Both the position numbers and the translations under genes were made by a program. A DNA stretch of 35,852 nt from NCBI GenBank assembly GCA_903918195.1, contig CAIXDS010000297.1, positions 1 to 35,852 of the forward strand. Direction: 5' to 3'. The DNA is from an uncultured Acetobacteraceae bacterium (GTDB lineage Bacteria > Pseudomonadota > Alphaproteobacteria > Acetobacterales > Acetobacteraceae). Shown in pieces: positions 24,322 to 33,360 of the stretch (positions are counted from its first letter, which is position 1; every line of letters starts with the position of its first letter). The notes beneath the pieces are model-generated. The model was not told the DNA's origin. It saw only the letters and a list, made by a program, of their open reading frames with translations, and searched no databases.

Positions 24322-25023
24322 ATGATCCAGCCGACTCTTTCCGCAGCGGTCGCCGCGGTTCTGCTTGCGTGTGCCGGCATTGCCCATGCCGAGGTGCCAC
24401 CTGCGCCCGCCGTCGAGGCTGCATCCAGCGATCCGTTGGAGTCCTTCAACCGCGCGATGTACGGCTTCAACAAGGGCGTTGTGGACTACGTGATCAATCC
24501 GAATGTCGACGCCGTCGCGCCGTACACCCCGGCGCCGGTGGTGACCGGACTTGGCAACGCCTACAACAACCTCACCGAGGTCGAGTATGTGCTGAACGGC
24601 GCCCTGCGGCGCGATCCGGGCATGATCGCGACCTCGGCCGGGCGCTTTGTGATCAATTCGACCGTGGGCATCGCCGGACTGTTCGACGTCGCCACACCAC
24701 TTGGGCTGGTACGGCAGAAAGGCGATTTCGGCGAGGCGATGTGCGCGGCGGGCGTGCCGGCGGGGCCGTACGTGGTGTTGCCACTGGTCGGGCCGGCGAA
24801 CGTGACGAGCGCCGGCTTGCTCGCCGGCGGCGTGGCAGTCGAGGTCTATCTGCTCAGCTTCATTTCCATGGCGTTGGCGACGGCCGACTTCCTGGTCATC
24901 GATACCGGCGGCTCGGCCGCATCGCTGCGCTACGCGACCGACATCCCGCCCGGCTCGGACGGCTATTCCGTGCAGCGAAACGAATACGACGGCTACATCA
25001 AGTCCGCGTGCGGCCCGAGCTAA
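24322..25023 (+). CDS. second MlaA/VacJ-family protein
   Basis: This 233-residue protein is a standard MlaA: signal sequence with LLAC (a possible lipobox) or AHA cleavage, then DPLESFNRAMYGFNKGVVDY, LGNAYNNLTEVEYVLNG, RFVINSTVGIAGLFDVA and GPYVVLPLVGPANV. It is shorter than the MlaA at 11596, without that protein's linker. AGGGAGAA precedes the ATG. It follows the SQR-like gene by 58 bases in the same direction and may be co-transcribed. MlaA in a redox cluster is unexpected. Confidence 0.9.
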   Translation: MIQPTLSAAVAAVLLACAGIAHAEVPPAPAVEAASSDPLESFNRAMYGFNKGVVDYVINPNVDAVAPYTPAPVVTGLGNAYNNLTEVEYVLNGALRRDPGMIATSAGRFVINSTVGIAGLFDVATPLGLVRQKGDFGEAMCAAGVPAGPYVVLPLVGPANVTSAGLLAGGVAVEVYLLSFISMALATADFLVIDTGGSAASLRYATDIPPGSDGYSVQRNEYDGYIKSACGPS

Positions 25024-25220
25024 GCAGATTCCGATTGGTTGACCAACGGACTGTTAATGCTATCCACGCAGCCGTCAAAGACTTCAACCGCGAGCGCATG
25101 CCCCGTCCGTCGGCCGAGCTGCGAATCTCAGTTAGTTATGCGTCACACCATCGAAGAAGCCGCTCATGCCTTGGCCTCCCAGGCACCGCAACCCTTTGCA
25201 GAAAGGACTGACCGATAGTT

Positions 25221-25679
25221 ATGTTTGCCCCTCGCACAAGCGCAGCTTACCCCGCCGTAGTTCTCGTCCTGGCGGGCCTTGTTGCATTCGCCGGACCGCA
25301 GCCGGCCATCGCTGCGGACGAGCGCGTCGTGATCAAGATGCCGCCTGAGATGCGTACCGAATTTCTTGAGCACATGAGCCACCACATGGTTGCGCTTAAT
25401 GACGTCATCGCCGCAGTTGCAACTGGAGATTTCAAGCACGCGGCCCAGACCGCTCGCGATAAACTGGAGGTCGGCGCTGGCAAAGGCTTCGGCCGCTATC
25501 TGCCGCTGGAATTCCGCGAAATGGGCCTGGCAATGCATCGCGCCGCCAACGAGTTCTCCACTGCGGCTGAAGCAGCCTCAGTGCCGCCTGGCCCTGAAGC
25601 CTGGAAAACCGTCGTGAACAATCTTGGGGCGATCTCCGCTCGGTGCCAGGCTTGCCATGCGGCGTTCCGGGTCGAGTAA
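25221..25679 (+). CDS. cytochrome c-prime-like periplasmic protein
   Basis: The 152-residue precursor has a signal peptide (to about residue 31, PAIAAD) and one heme site, CQACHAAFR, close to the C-terminus, as in class II cytochromes c. The body is helical, like the four-helix cytochrome c-prime fold (EHMSHHMVALNDVIAAVATGD, MHRAANEFSTAAEAA). Such proteins bind NO or carry electrons. The stretch before it (25024-25220) has no gene I support, only a 26-codon open frame without a ribosome site. Confidence 0.88.
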   Translation: MFAPRTSAAYPAVVLVLAGLVAFAGPQPAIAADERVVIKMPPEMRTEFLEHMSHHMVALNDVIAAVATGDFKHAAQTARDKLEVGAGKGFGRYLPLEFREMGLAMHRAANEFSTAAEAASVPPGPEAWKTVVNNLGAISARCQACHAAFRVE

Positions 25680-25830
25680 GTAGGTGATCACCATCACCCC
25701 CGAGGGCGCATGCCGTTGCACCATTGAGAAGTGCGCGGAAGCGATGGATCACTTCCGGGGCGAGGTGGCCGGGCTAATCAACGAAGTCATGGATCGTCGA
25801 CGCGTTGCTTGGGGCTGCCCAACCTGCTGA

Positions 25831-25854
25831 CTGATCTGGTTTGACCCAGATCAG
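25831..25854. promoter_or_regulatory. FNR/Anr-like site within a 9-bp hairpin
   Basis: TTGACCCAGATCAG (25841-25854) matches the FNR consensus TTGATNNNNATCAA at 8 of 10 fixed positions. The wider CTGATCTGG/CCAGATCAG (25831-25839 and 25846-25854) is a perfect 9-bp hairpin. The site's centre is about 55 bases before the ATG at 25903, so activation of that gene set is possible; a terminator role for the cytochrome gene is an alternative. Confidence 0.45.
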
Positions 25855-25902
25855 AGCTGGTCTGGGCTCGAAGGCGGTCATGCCATCGGCGCCGGAGCGG
25901 GT

Positions 25903-26220
25903 ATGCAAAAGTTTGACGCCGGCCTCTTAATCGCCACGCTGCTGCTGTGCAGCGTTGCAGCCGCTAACGCAGGTGGCCCATGGCGGGCCAGCCAGTCGAA
26001 CACGCGAGGGTGGCAGTTGATGACCCCGGAAGAACGGATCGAACACCAGGCGCGGGTGCGCGGCTTCACTGACTTCGAGGCGTGCCAAGCGTACCGCACT
26101 CGCCACCATGACCTGATGGCCGAGCGCGCCCGGCAGCGCGGCCTGACCCTGCCCGATGGCGGGCGGGACTTCTGCGATCACCTCAGGCAGGGCCAGGGCT
26201 CATCGCAGGGCGCGGACTGA
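25903..26220 (+). CDS. small secreted protein with LMTPEER motif
   Basis: The 105-residue protein has a signal peptide (LLIATLLLCSVAAANAGG) and a short helical, His/Arg-rich domain: WQLMTPEERIEHQARVRG, then CQAYRTRHHDLMAERARQRG and DFCDHL. Two cysteines in the mature part may form a disulfide. It shares LMTPEER and the A-x-QRGL pattern with the protein at 33931, so both may belong to one periplasmic family, somewhat like Spy or CpxP. GGAG lies 5 bases before the ATG. Function unknown. Confidence 0.75.
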   Translation: MQKFDAGLLIATLLLCSVAAANAGGPWRASQSNTRGWQLMTPEERIEHQARVRGFTDFEACQAYRTRHHDLMAERARQRGLTLPDGGRDFCDHLRQGQGSSQGAD

Positions 26221-26238
26221 GCAGGACGGTCAACCCAG

Positions 26239-27492
26239 ATGTCCGCGCTGCGCTGGCTCTCCCTTCCGCTGCTGACCCTTGCGGTGCCGGCCGGCTTTAC
26301 CTTCTGGGCGTTCCCGGAGGGGCTTTCGCCAGTCCGGACGGTGGCCATCGTGATCGGCTGGATCGGCTGTGGGCTGCTCCTCGTCAACCTTCTGCTGATG
26401 TTGCGGGAACCCCGGCTGGCCGGCTGGCTGGGCGGCCTGGAGCGGATGTACCTTTGGCACCATCGCACCGGCGTCGCTGCCTATGTGCTGTTGCTCGCCC
26501 ATCCGCTCCTGCTCGCCACCGATGGCCTCGCGGATTCGCCCACGGTCGCGTGGCAGACCCTGGCGCCCCTGGACGAGAGTTGGCCGGTGTGGTCGGGCTG
26601 GCTTGCACTCGTGCTCCTGATGCTCGGGTTGGCCGTCACCTTCTTGCGGCGCATGCCGTACCGCGCCTGGCGCTGGCTGCACGCTGCGCTCGGCGCCGCG
26701 GTGCTGCTTGGCCTGTACCACCTCATCCTGCTTGGCATCGACGAACCGGTGTTGCCCATTCTGGCGATCGCGGCGCTGATCTTGGGCTGGCGCGCCGTGC
26801 GCGGGGATTGGGGGCTTGCTGCCCAGCCGTACGTCGTTGCTTCGGCCCGCCGGGTCGCTGAAGGTACCGTTGAGATCGCGCTGCGGCCGCTGGCCGATCC
26901 GCTCGCGGTCGCGCCTGGGCAGTTCATCCTGGTGGCTTTCTTTGCCGGGCCGAACTTCCGCGGTTGTGGCGAATTCCATCCGTTCACCGTTAGTTCTATC
27001 GGCCGCGACCACATGCTGCACATCGGGGTCAGGGCGCTTGGCGACTGTACTCGGCGCATACAGTCCATCCAGCCAGGCGTGGCGGCGCGGGTGATGGGGG
27101 CTTTCGGCAACTTCCTCGCCGAGCGGACGTCCGCACCGCAATTGTGGGTGGCCGGCGGAATCGGCGTGACGCCGTTCCTGGGCGTGCTGCGCGCGGGCGG
27201 CATCAGTGCGCCGACGACGCTGCTTTATCTCAACCGCTCAGAGACCGATGCGGCTTTCCTGCCGGAATTGCGCGCAATCGCGGCGGCAACGCCGCTGCTG
27301 TCCCTGTTGGCCGTCGCTACCGGCAGCGCGCTGCCGGACCTGGAGCATCTGCTGCCAGAGGCGCAGCACCTTGCTGGCTGCGAGTGCTACCTGTGTGGTC
27401 CCCCCGGCTTGGTCGCCGCTTTGAAACGCGTGCTGCGCCAACGGGGCATTACCGCTCGGCACATCCACTTTGAAAACTTCGAGTTCAGATAA
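26239..27492 (+). CDS. ferric-reductase-like transmembrane flavoprotein
   Basis: The 417-residue protein joins a ferric-reductase-type membrane heme domain to a ferredoxin-NADP reductase domain. Residues 1-195 hold about six helices with paired His (WHHRTGVAAYVLLLAHPLLL and WLHAALGAAVLLGLYHLIL). The reductase half has HPFTVSSIG (FAD), WVAGGIGVTPFLGVLRAG and CYLCGPPGLVAALKRVL (NAD(P)H). It should move electrons from cytosolic NAD(P)H across the membrane. Its stop overlaps the start of the b5-like gene, the likely partner. Substrate unknown. Confidence 0.9.
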   Translation: MSALRWLSLPLLTLAVPAGFTFWAFPEGLSPVRTVAIVIGWIGCGLLLVNLLLMLREPRLAGWLGGLERMYLWHHRTGVAAYVLLLAHPLLLATDGLADSPTVAWQTLAPLDESWPVWSGWLALVLLMLGLAVTFLRRMPYRAWRWLHAALGAAVLLGLYHLILLGIDEPVLPILAIAALILGWRAVRGDWGLAAQPYVVASARRVAEGTVEIALRPLADPLAVAPGQFILVAFFAGPNFRGCGEFHPFTVSSIGRDHMLHIGVRALGDCTRRIQSIQPGVAARVMGAFGNFLAERTSAPQLWVAGGIGVTPFLGVLRAGGISAPTTLLYLNRSETDAAFLPELRAIAAATPLLSLLAVATGSALPDLEHLLPEAQHLAGCECYLCGPPGLVAALKRVLRQRGITARHIHFENFEFR

Positions 27493-27860
27493 TGCGCAAG
27501 CTCTATATCTCCGCCACCGCCGTGTTCTGGGCGATGGTGTTCGTCTTTTGGGCCGGCAGCGTATGGTCGCCGCGCGCCGAACAGCCGACCGTCGGTTCGG
27601 CCGATCGTGCCATTTCGGCAGCAGAACTGGCCAGGCATGCCCTGCCCGAGACCTGCTGGATGGCCATTCGGGGCGGCGTCTATGACTTGGGGGCCTATTT
27701 GCCGGACCACCCGTCACGGCCGCAGGTGATCGAGCCGTGGTGCGGCAAGGACGCGACCGAGGCTTACAACACCAAAACCAAAGGCCGCGCGCATTCCAAG
27801 AGCGCAGACGAAATGCTGATCAATTATCGAATCGGCACATTCGTGCCGGACGGGCATTAG
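27492..27860 (+). CDS. membrane-anchored cytochrome b5-like protein
   Basis: The 122-residue product has an N-terminal anchor or signal (ATAVFWAMVFVFWAGSVW) and a cytochrome b5-like domain (CWMAIRGGVYDLGAYLPDHP, GKDATEAYN, RAHSKSADEML). The heme ligand His residues are likely those in DHPSRP, where HPGG is usual, and in RAHSKS. The TAATG overlap with the flavoprotein gene suggests coupled translation and a periplasmic electron acceptor for it. Two cysteines flank the first heme His and could form a disulfide. Confidence 0.85.
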   Translation: MRKLYISATAVFWAMVFVFWAGSVWSPRAEQPTVGSADRAISAAELARHALPETCWMAIRGGVYDLGAYLPDHPSRPQVIEPWCGKDATEAYNTKTKGRAHSKSADEMLINYRIGTFVPDGH

Positions 27861-28358
27861 ACGTTGAGACAGGAGGTTTGAATCCAGAAATGCAGCGGGT
27901 CGCTGGCAAGCCTTGGACGAACGACCACGATGCGAGCGTCGAGTTTCTTGTGCAACTTGTTGACGCTGCCATTGAGGGTCTCGAAAAGCTTGATTGTGGG
28001 CACGAGGTCATCCTGGTTCGAAGTGGTCGACAGCCCCCGTTGCTCTGGTTCTTGGGCAAGGAGTTTGTGCTTCTCGCCTGGGCATCGAGGCCATATCCCT
28101 TCCGCTCCGCCTTTGGCGTTAGCCACGCGGCGCCGCGGAATACGACGAAGCGGAATAACTGCGGCGCGGCCAGCGATACACTGTCCAGCGCCCCGTTCCA
28201 GACTGGCCGTCCTGGCTCACGCTGATGCTATCCAAATTGTCGCTGGTGAGGCATGTCCCGGGTCCTCAGCTGACAGGCCGACTTCACGAGCATCCGGCAA
28301 GCCAAGTTCGACTGCGGCCGGAGCGGCGGCAGTCGCAGCCAGACTGGGTGATCTCGGA
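27861..28358. other. intergenic region without a recognised gene
   Basis: No gene is supported here. A 90-codon open frame on the minus strand (27857-28126, including VRPRLASDPLHFW) and a weak plus-strand frame have no ribosome site and no family I recognise. It may be a decayed gene. The end of the H+-ATPase gene borders it on the right. Confidence 0.4.
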
Positions 28359-30740
28359 TCAGACGATCCTGAGGCGAGCGAACACCGGTACCTTCACCAC
28401 GTCCAGGACGAGGGCGAAGGCAGCAGCGGTGGCAAGCGTGCCGGCCACGACGGCGGCCGGCAGGGGGGTCATTGCAAAACCGCCGACTGCCAATATGGAG
28501 GCGATCAGAATATCGGCGACCGATGACGCCGCAAGCCAGTGGCTCGGGCGCGAACACCAAAGGCGCCGCCTTTCGCGAATGGCATAGATCGTCGCCTGTC
28601 CCCCGAACACCAGGGTTGCAAAGGCCAAGGTCCGCAGCGCCTCGGTTCCGAGGCCCAATTCGAATTTGCCGACCGCCACGACACCGGTGCAGAACACCAA
28701 CTGGCAGATGCCTATGATGGCGCCTGCCATCGTCAATCGGCCGATACGCCAGGCATTGGGCATCTGGGATGGGCGAACGTTGTCCGTCGTTAACGACATG
28801 GCCAGGAAGTCGCCGGTGATCATCACGATGACCATCAGCAGCGGCGTCAGGATCGCATGCCCGGTCATGATCAGGCCGCATATCAGGAAAAGCACCGTCA
28901 CGATCTTTTTGACGATGGAATTCAGCGTGTAGGTCAGGATGCGCTGGAACGTCACCCGCCCTTCCTTCACCGCGGCGACGATGCCGGCAAGACCGGGCTC
29001 GGTCAGCACCATGCCGGCGGCTGATTTCGCAACATCGGTGGCGGTCGCGACAGCAATTCCGATCTGGGCCTGGCGGAGTGCCGGCGCGTCGTTGGCGCCG
29101 TCGCCGCACATGCCAACGATGTGGCCGCTCTTCTGGAACGCGCGGACGAGCTTGTACTTGTCCTCCGGCAGGACACCGGCGAATACCGAGAACGTTTCGG
29201 TGCGCACGTCATCTGGAATGGACCCTGGCGGACAGGCCGGACCATCGAGCCCGACCGCATGCGCCACACTGGCTGCCGTTGCCGGCGCATCGCCGGTCAC
29301 CATGACTGTGCGCACGCCCAACCCGCGCAATTCGCTGACGAGCGCCGCAGAGCCCGTGCGCGGCGGGTCGCTGAGTGCGATGAGGCCAACCAGCGCCATC
29401 GCCGCCGGCGGTCCGGCCGCGACCGCGAGCACTCTGAAACCCTGCTCCTCAAGCTCATCTGCCGCCGCTGCCGCGCTCGGAGACGGCTGGGCGAGGCGGA
29501 CGACGACGGCAAAGGCGCCCTTCACGACACGTAGTGTGCCAGCGGCTTGGTCCGTGACAGTGGCTTCAGACATCTTCGTTGACGGGTCGAACGGCACGAA
29601 CCTGACCAGCTTCGGCGAAGCGATGGTGGTCGTGCTGCTGGCAGCCGTGCGAATGGCGGCATCCACCGGATCCTGACCGCCTTCCGAACTGGCCAGTGTG
29701 GCGAGTGCCAGGACGTGCGCCGCGTCGAACTCGGGCATCGGGCGTACCGTCGCCACCGTCAGCGCGTTGCGTGTGAGGGTGCCCGTCTTGTCAGCACAGA
29801 GGATGTCCATGCTGGCCGCTTCGTCTACCGCGGAGAGGCGCGTCGGGAGAACCCCCTGTCTCGCGAGGGTCCGGGCGCCGAGCGCCGAAGCGAGAGTAAA
29901 GGTGGCGGGCAGCGCGACCGGAATCGACCCAAGGACTGCCGTCAGGACCAGCGGAATGATTTCGGCGGCCGGCATATTGAGAATGACGGCATAGGCGACC
30001 AGCATCACGACGACCACACCGTTGAAAGCGGCCAGATTGCGTACGACGCGCAGCACCGCCTTTTGCTGGGAACTGACGACATGGGCGGTGCGGACAAGCT
30101 CAGCGGTGCGGCCAAACTTCGTGCGCACGCCGGTGGCAGTGATCTCTGCCACCGCCTCACCGCGACGTACCAGTGTCCCTGCATAGGTCTGTAGCCCGGG
30201 GCCGGCTTCGATGGGCACTGACTCGCCAGTGAGCATCGATTGGTCGAGCAGCACCTCGCCTCCTGTGAGGCGTACATCCGCGGCAACCACGCCGCCGAGG
30301 GAAAGCTTCACCACATCCCCTGGCACCAAGTCGGCCGCGGGAATGGTCGTCCACGCGCCGTCGCGTCGGACGGATGCGGTCAGCGCGAGCCGCGACCTGA
30401 GGGCCGCCAGGGTTGCCTGAGCGCGGCCTTCCTGAAACAGCCCGAGAGCGGCATTGAAAACCAGCAGACCAGCGATGATCGCCGCCTCGGCATACTCGCC
30501 GAGCGCCACCTGGAGCATGATGGCCGCTTCAAGCATCCACGGAACGGGTGCCCAAAGCTTGTCGAGCGCCATGTGCAGCGGCCGCACGCTGGTATCCGGC
30601 ATCGCATTGGGACCGACCGTTTCCAGCCGGCGGCGAGCCTCGTCGCTCGTCAGCCCGCCAGGCAGAACATCTGTTGTGGCAGCAGCCGATTTCGTGGGCG
30701 ACGCAGCAGCCTCAGAGGGCGGCGATGCAGTTGTGGCCAT
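28359..30740 (-). CDS. P-type H+-transporting ATPase (plasma-membrane type)
   Basis: This 793-residue protein is of the P-type ATPase IIIA class, which pumps protons outward with ATP. Motifs are complete: LTGESVP (Glu in the actuator domain, residues 171-174), DKTGTLTR (phosphorylated Asp 317), VPFDPSTKMSEATV, MVTGDAPATAASVA, and GDGANDAPALRQAQIGIAV. Helical segments follow (VIVMITGDFLAMSLTTDN). An Ala/Ser/Thr-rich tail of about 30 residues precedes the first helix region. I chose ATG at 30740 with GGGAAGAGG; the longer frame would need TTG. It could help with pH balance in an acidic habitat, by inference. Confidence 0.93.
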   Translation of the reverse strand: MATTASPPSEAAASPTKSAAATTDVLPGGLTSDEARRRLETVGPNAMPDTSVRPLHMALDKLWAPVPWMLEAAIMLQVALGEYAEAAIIAGLLVFNAALGLFQEGRAQATLAALRSRLALTASVRRDGAWTTIPAADLVPGDVVKLSLGGVVAADVRLTGGEVLLDQSMLTGESVPIEAGPGLQTYAGTLVRRGEAVAEITATGVRTKFGRTAELVRTAHVVSSQQKAVLRVVRNLAAFNGVVVVMLVAYAVILNMPAAEIIPLVLTAVLGSIPVALPATFTLASALGARTLARQGVLPTRLSAVDEAASMDILCADKTGTLTRNALTVATVRPMPEFDAAHVLALATLASSEGGQDPVDAAIRTAASSTTTIASPKLVRFVPFDPSTKMSEATVTDQAAGTLRVVKGAFAVVVRLAQPSPSAAAAADELEEQGFRVLAVAAGPPAAMALVGLIALSDPPRTGSAALVSELRGLGVRTVMVTGDAPATAASVAHAVGLDGPACPPGSIPDDVRTETFSVFAGVLPEDKYKLVRAFQKSGHIVGMCGDGANDAPALRQAQIGIAVATATDVAKSAAGMVLTEPGLAGIVAAVKEGRVTFQRILTYTLNSIVKKIVTVLFLICGLIMTGHAILTPLLMVIVMITGDFLAMSLTTDNVRPSQMPNAWRIGRLTMAGAIIGICQLVFCTGVVAVGKFELGLGTEALRTLAFATLVFGGQATIYAIRERRRLWCSRPSHWLAASSVADILIASILAVGGFAMTPLPAAVVAGTLATAAAFALVLDVVKVPVFARLRIV

Positions 30741-30829
30741 GTCCTCTTCCCAAACTCGGCGCGTCGTTCCCAAGTGTCGATCTGCGTGGCCCGAGGCTCG
30801 GGGCCAACCAGGCGAAGCTGTTCCATGGT

Positions 30830-31033
30830 GAGTGGCTCATGGTCAGCGCCGTGAACACCCATCTGGGCTGTGTGCTCGACGGCAGCAAGTCGAACCGGCC
30901 GTCCGGTGAGTTCGGTACCTGGTCTTCTTATTGTGATGACAGTCAGTGCGACGCCGCGTGCCGCATTCGCCAAGGCTCCGCGCCGGCTAGTCTGTCGCTG
31001 GCGTCGAACGCCTTCCAGGCCGACAGAAAGGCG
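30830..31033 (+). pseudogene. decayed Rieske protein copy
   Basis: The plus strand reads EWLMVSAVNTHLGCVLDGSK, then RPSGEFGTW and later CRIRQGSAPASLSLASNAFQAD, aligned with the intact Rieske protein at 21867 (QWLVVSAICTHLGCVPGGSK onward). The DNA is clearly similar over about 200 bases. The cluster ligands are lost: CTHLGC is NTHLGC and CPCHGS is SYCDDS. The N-terminal anchor and first half are missing. It ends inside the gap before the YeiH gene; the H+-ATPase gene starts close by on the other strand. Confidence 0.82.
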
Positions 31034-31212
31034 TCTTTGGCCGACCGCAGCCCCGGCGGCTGCGAGCGGTGCGGGTGGCGCAAGGCGACCGACCACGCCG
31101 ACCCGGGCGCCGCTATCCATAAGAAGAAGCGATCGAATGAATCGAAAGCATGCGTTGGATTTTTGGGAGTCCGCGCGGGATATCATCCGCCCCCGCACCC
31201 AGGAGCGCCTGC

Positions 31213-32268
31213 ATGTCAGAACCGATTGCCCTCGCCATGGCCCTTCCCGGGCGGCCGCCGCCGGCTCCGGTGCCCGTCTGGGCGCACAGCCCGATTCCCG
31301 GCCTGTTGCTGACGTGCAGCATCGCCGGGGCGGCCTATGCGCTGCGGCAGATCCCGGGGGTGGGCAGCTTCAGCCCGATGATCATTGCCATCCTGCTCGG
31401 CACGGCGCTGCACAACACCATCGGCACCCCGGCGCGTGCGAAGGCCGGGGTGGTGTTCAGCCTGCGGCGGCTGCTGCGGCTGGCCATCATCCTGCTCGGG
31501 CTGCAACTGACCACGCAGCAGGTGGTGGCGGTCGGCGGCACCGGCATGGCGATCATCGTCGGCACGCTGGTCGCCACGTTCCTGGTGACCAAGGCGCTGG
31601 GACGGCTGTTTGGTGTCGATCGGCGGCTGGCCGAGCTGATCGCCGCGGGCACCGCGATCTGCGGCGCCTCGGCGGTGATCGCGACCAACTCGGTGACGCG
31701 CGCGCCCGACGAGGACGTGGCCTATGCGGTGGCCTGCGTCACCGTGTTCGGCTCGCTGTCGATGTTCCTCTATCCCGCCCTGCCCGGACTGCTGGCGCTG
31801 GACGCGCACCATTACGGGCTGTGGAGCGGCGCCTCCATCCACGAGATCGCCCAGGTGGTGGCGGCCACCTTCCAGGACGGGCGGGAGGCCGGCGAGTTCG
31901 GCACCATCGCCAAGCTGAGCCGGGTGATGCTGCTGGCGCCGCTGGTGCTCGGGCTCGGGGTGCTCGCGACATGGCGCCCGCCGGCGGATCAACATCAGCT
32001 TGTGCGCGCGCGGGCGCCGATGCCGTGGTTCGTGTTCGGTTTCATCGCGCTGATCGGGGTGAACAGCCTGGGCGTGGTGCCGGTGGAGGCGAAGCATATG
32101 CTGGTGCCGGCGACCACGTTCCTGCTCACCGTCGCGCTGGCGGCGATGGGGCTGGAGACCGATATCCGCAAGCTGAAGGCCAGGGGCTTGCGGCCGGTGG
32201 CGCTGGGGGCGGCGTCCTGGGTGTTCATCTCCGGCTTCAGCCTGGCGCTTATCGAGCTGGTGTATTGA
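31213..32268 (+). CDS. YeiH-family putative sulfate exporter
   Basis: This 351-residue protein is of the UPF0324 or YeiH family, predicted ten-helix membrane transporters often named putative sulfate exporters; transport has not been firmly shown. Family segments include [60 protein letters not shown] and [21 protein letters not shown] lies 9 bases before the ATG at 31213; an earlier ATG-less extension at 31150 was not used. It is followed by a LysR gene, the usual neighbour. Exporting sulfate or sulfite made by dsr would fit but is inference. Confidence 0.9.
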   Translation: MSEPIALAMALPGRPPPAPVPVWAHSPIPGLLLTCSIAGAAYALRQIPGVGSFSPMIIAILLGTALHNTIGTPARAKAGVVFSLRRLLRLAIILLGLQLTTQQVVAVGGTGMAIIVGTLVATFLVTKALGRLFGVDRRLAELIAAGTAICGASAVIATNSVTRAPDEDVAYAVACVTVFGSLSMFLYPALPGLLALDAHHYGLWSGASIHEIAQVVAATFQDGREAGEFGTIAKLSRVMLLAPLVLGLGVLATWRPPADQHQLVRARAPMPWFVFGFIALIGVNSLGVVPVEAKHMLVPATTFLLTVALAAMGLETDIRKLKARGLRPVALGAASWVFISGFSLALIELVY

Positions 32269-32275
32269 TGCGGCG

Positions 32276-33166
32276 ATGACCATTGACCAGCTGCGCGTCT
32301 TCGTCGCTGTCGCCGAGCGCCTGCACGTGACGCAGGCGGCTGCGGCGCTGAACATGACGCAGTCGGCGGCGAGCGCGGCCATCGCGGCACTGGAGACCGG
32401 CCTGCGCACGCCGCTGTTCGACAGGGTCGGTCGCGGTATTGCGCTGACCGCGGCCGGCCGGCTGTTGCTGCCGGAGGCCAAGGCAGTGCTGACCCGGCTG
32501 GCGCAGGCGGAGCAGGCTCTGGACGATCTGCAGGGGCTGCGGCGCGGCCATCTCAGCCTGCACGCCAGCCAGACCATTGCCGGCTACTGGCTGCCGCCGC
32601 TGATGCACCGGTTCCGCGCCGCGTGGCCGCAGGTGACGCTGTCGCTGGTGATCGGCAACACCACGCAGGTGGCACGCGCCGTGCTGGAGGGCGACGCCGA
32701 TCTGGGCTTCGTCGAAGGTGACATCGACAACCCTCTGCTCGACCGCCTCTCTGTGGCCGCCGACCGGCTGGTGCTGGTGGTCGGTGCGGGCCATCCCTGG
32801 GTGGGGCGCGCGCAACTGGAGGCGGACGAACTGGCCAGAACGGGCTGGGTGCTGCGCGAGCGCGGCTCGGGGACGCGGCAGGTTTTCGAGGATGCGCTTG
32901 CCGGATTCGGCGTCGATCCGGAACGCCTCGATGTTCGGATGGAATTGCCGTCGAACGAGGCAGTGCGAGCGGCGGTGGAGGCGGGCGCCGGTGCGACGGT
33001 TATTTCGCGGCTGGTGGCCGCGGCGGGGATTGCGTCGGGTTCGTTGGCGGAACTGCCACTCGCTTTTCCCGAACGTTGCTTCACGGTGCTCCGCCACGCC
33101 GCCCGCCGGCGCTCGCGGGCGGAGCAGGCGTTGCTGGAGTTGATCCGGGCGCCGATGCAAGGCTGA
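32276..33166 (+). CDS. LysR-family regulator next to YeiH
   Basis: The 296-residue LysR-type regulator has the N-terminal helix-turn-helix (LRVFVAVAERLHVTQAAAAL, SAASAAIAALE, PLFDRVGRGIALTAAGRLLL) and the effector-binding domain (LSLHASQTIAGYWLPPL, ERGSGTRQVFEDAL). It resembles CbbR, CysL and YeiE, the last of which is usually beside YeiH. It starts 8 bases after the YeiH stop without its own strong ribosome site, so coupling is likely. Its inducer cannot be read from the sequence. Confidence 0.9.
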   Translation: MTIDQLRVFVAVAERLHVTQAAAALNMTQSAASAAIAALETGLRTPLFDRVGRGIALTAAGRLLLPEAKAVLTRLAQAEQALDDLQGLRRGHLSLHASQTIAGYWLPPLMHRFRAAWPQVTLSLVIGNTTQVARAVLEGDADLGFVEGDIDNPLLDRLSVAADRLVLVVGAGHPWVGRAQLEADELARTGWVLRERGSGTRQVFEDALAGFGVDPERLDVRMELPSNEAVRAAVEAGAGATVISRLVAAAGIASGSLAELPLAFPERCFTVLRHAARRRSRAEQALLELIRAPMQG

Positions 33167-33291
33167 TCGGAAGACGTTGGGTTTCGGGGGCCTTGGGCAC
33201 TCGAAAGGTCCAGGAACCACCCGTCGCGCGAATGCGCAATGTGCGCGGGGGCCAACGGCCCAACCGGACCAAGGGCGACGGCCTGGGGACT

Positions 33292-33320
33292 TTGACGGCG
33301 GGGCGCCGCACACCTAAACT
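33292..33320 (+). promoter_or_regulatory. candidate sigma-70 promoter
   Basis: TTGACG and TAAACT are 17 bases apart in the gap 33167-33360, 41 bases before the next open frame. Hexamers and spacing are near consensus. No other gene is seen in this gap. Confidence 0.45.
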
Positions 33321-33360
33321 TGGTATCAGGCAATAATGCCGACGTCCACTGGATGACAAA

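Noticed and set aside
25138-25218. 26-codon ORF before the cytochrome c-prime-like gene
   Set aside because: No ribosome site precedes its ATG and nothing in the peptide is recognisable.
33167-33360. possible repeat element or end of an intron after the LysR gene
   Set aside because: The GC-rich stretch looked unlike its neighbours, but I found no inverted ends, second copy or conserved fold.
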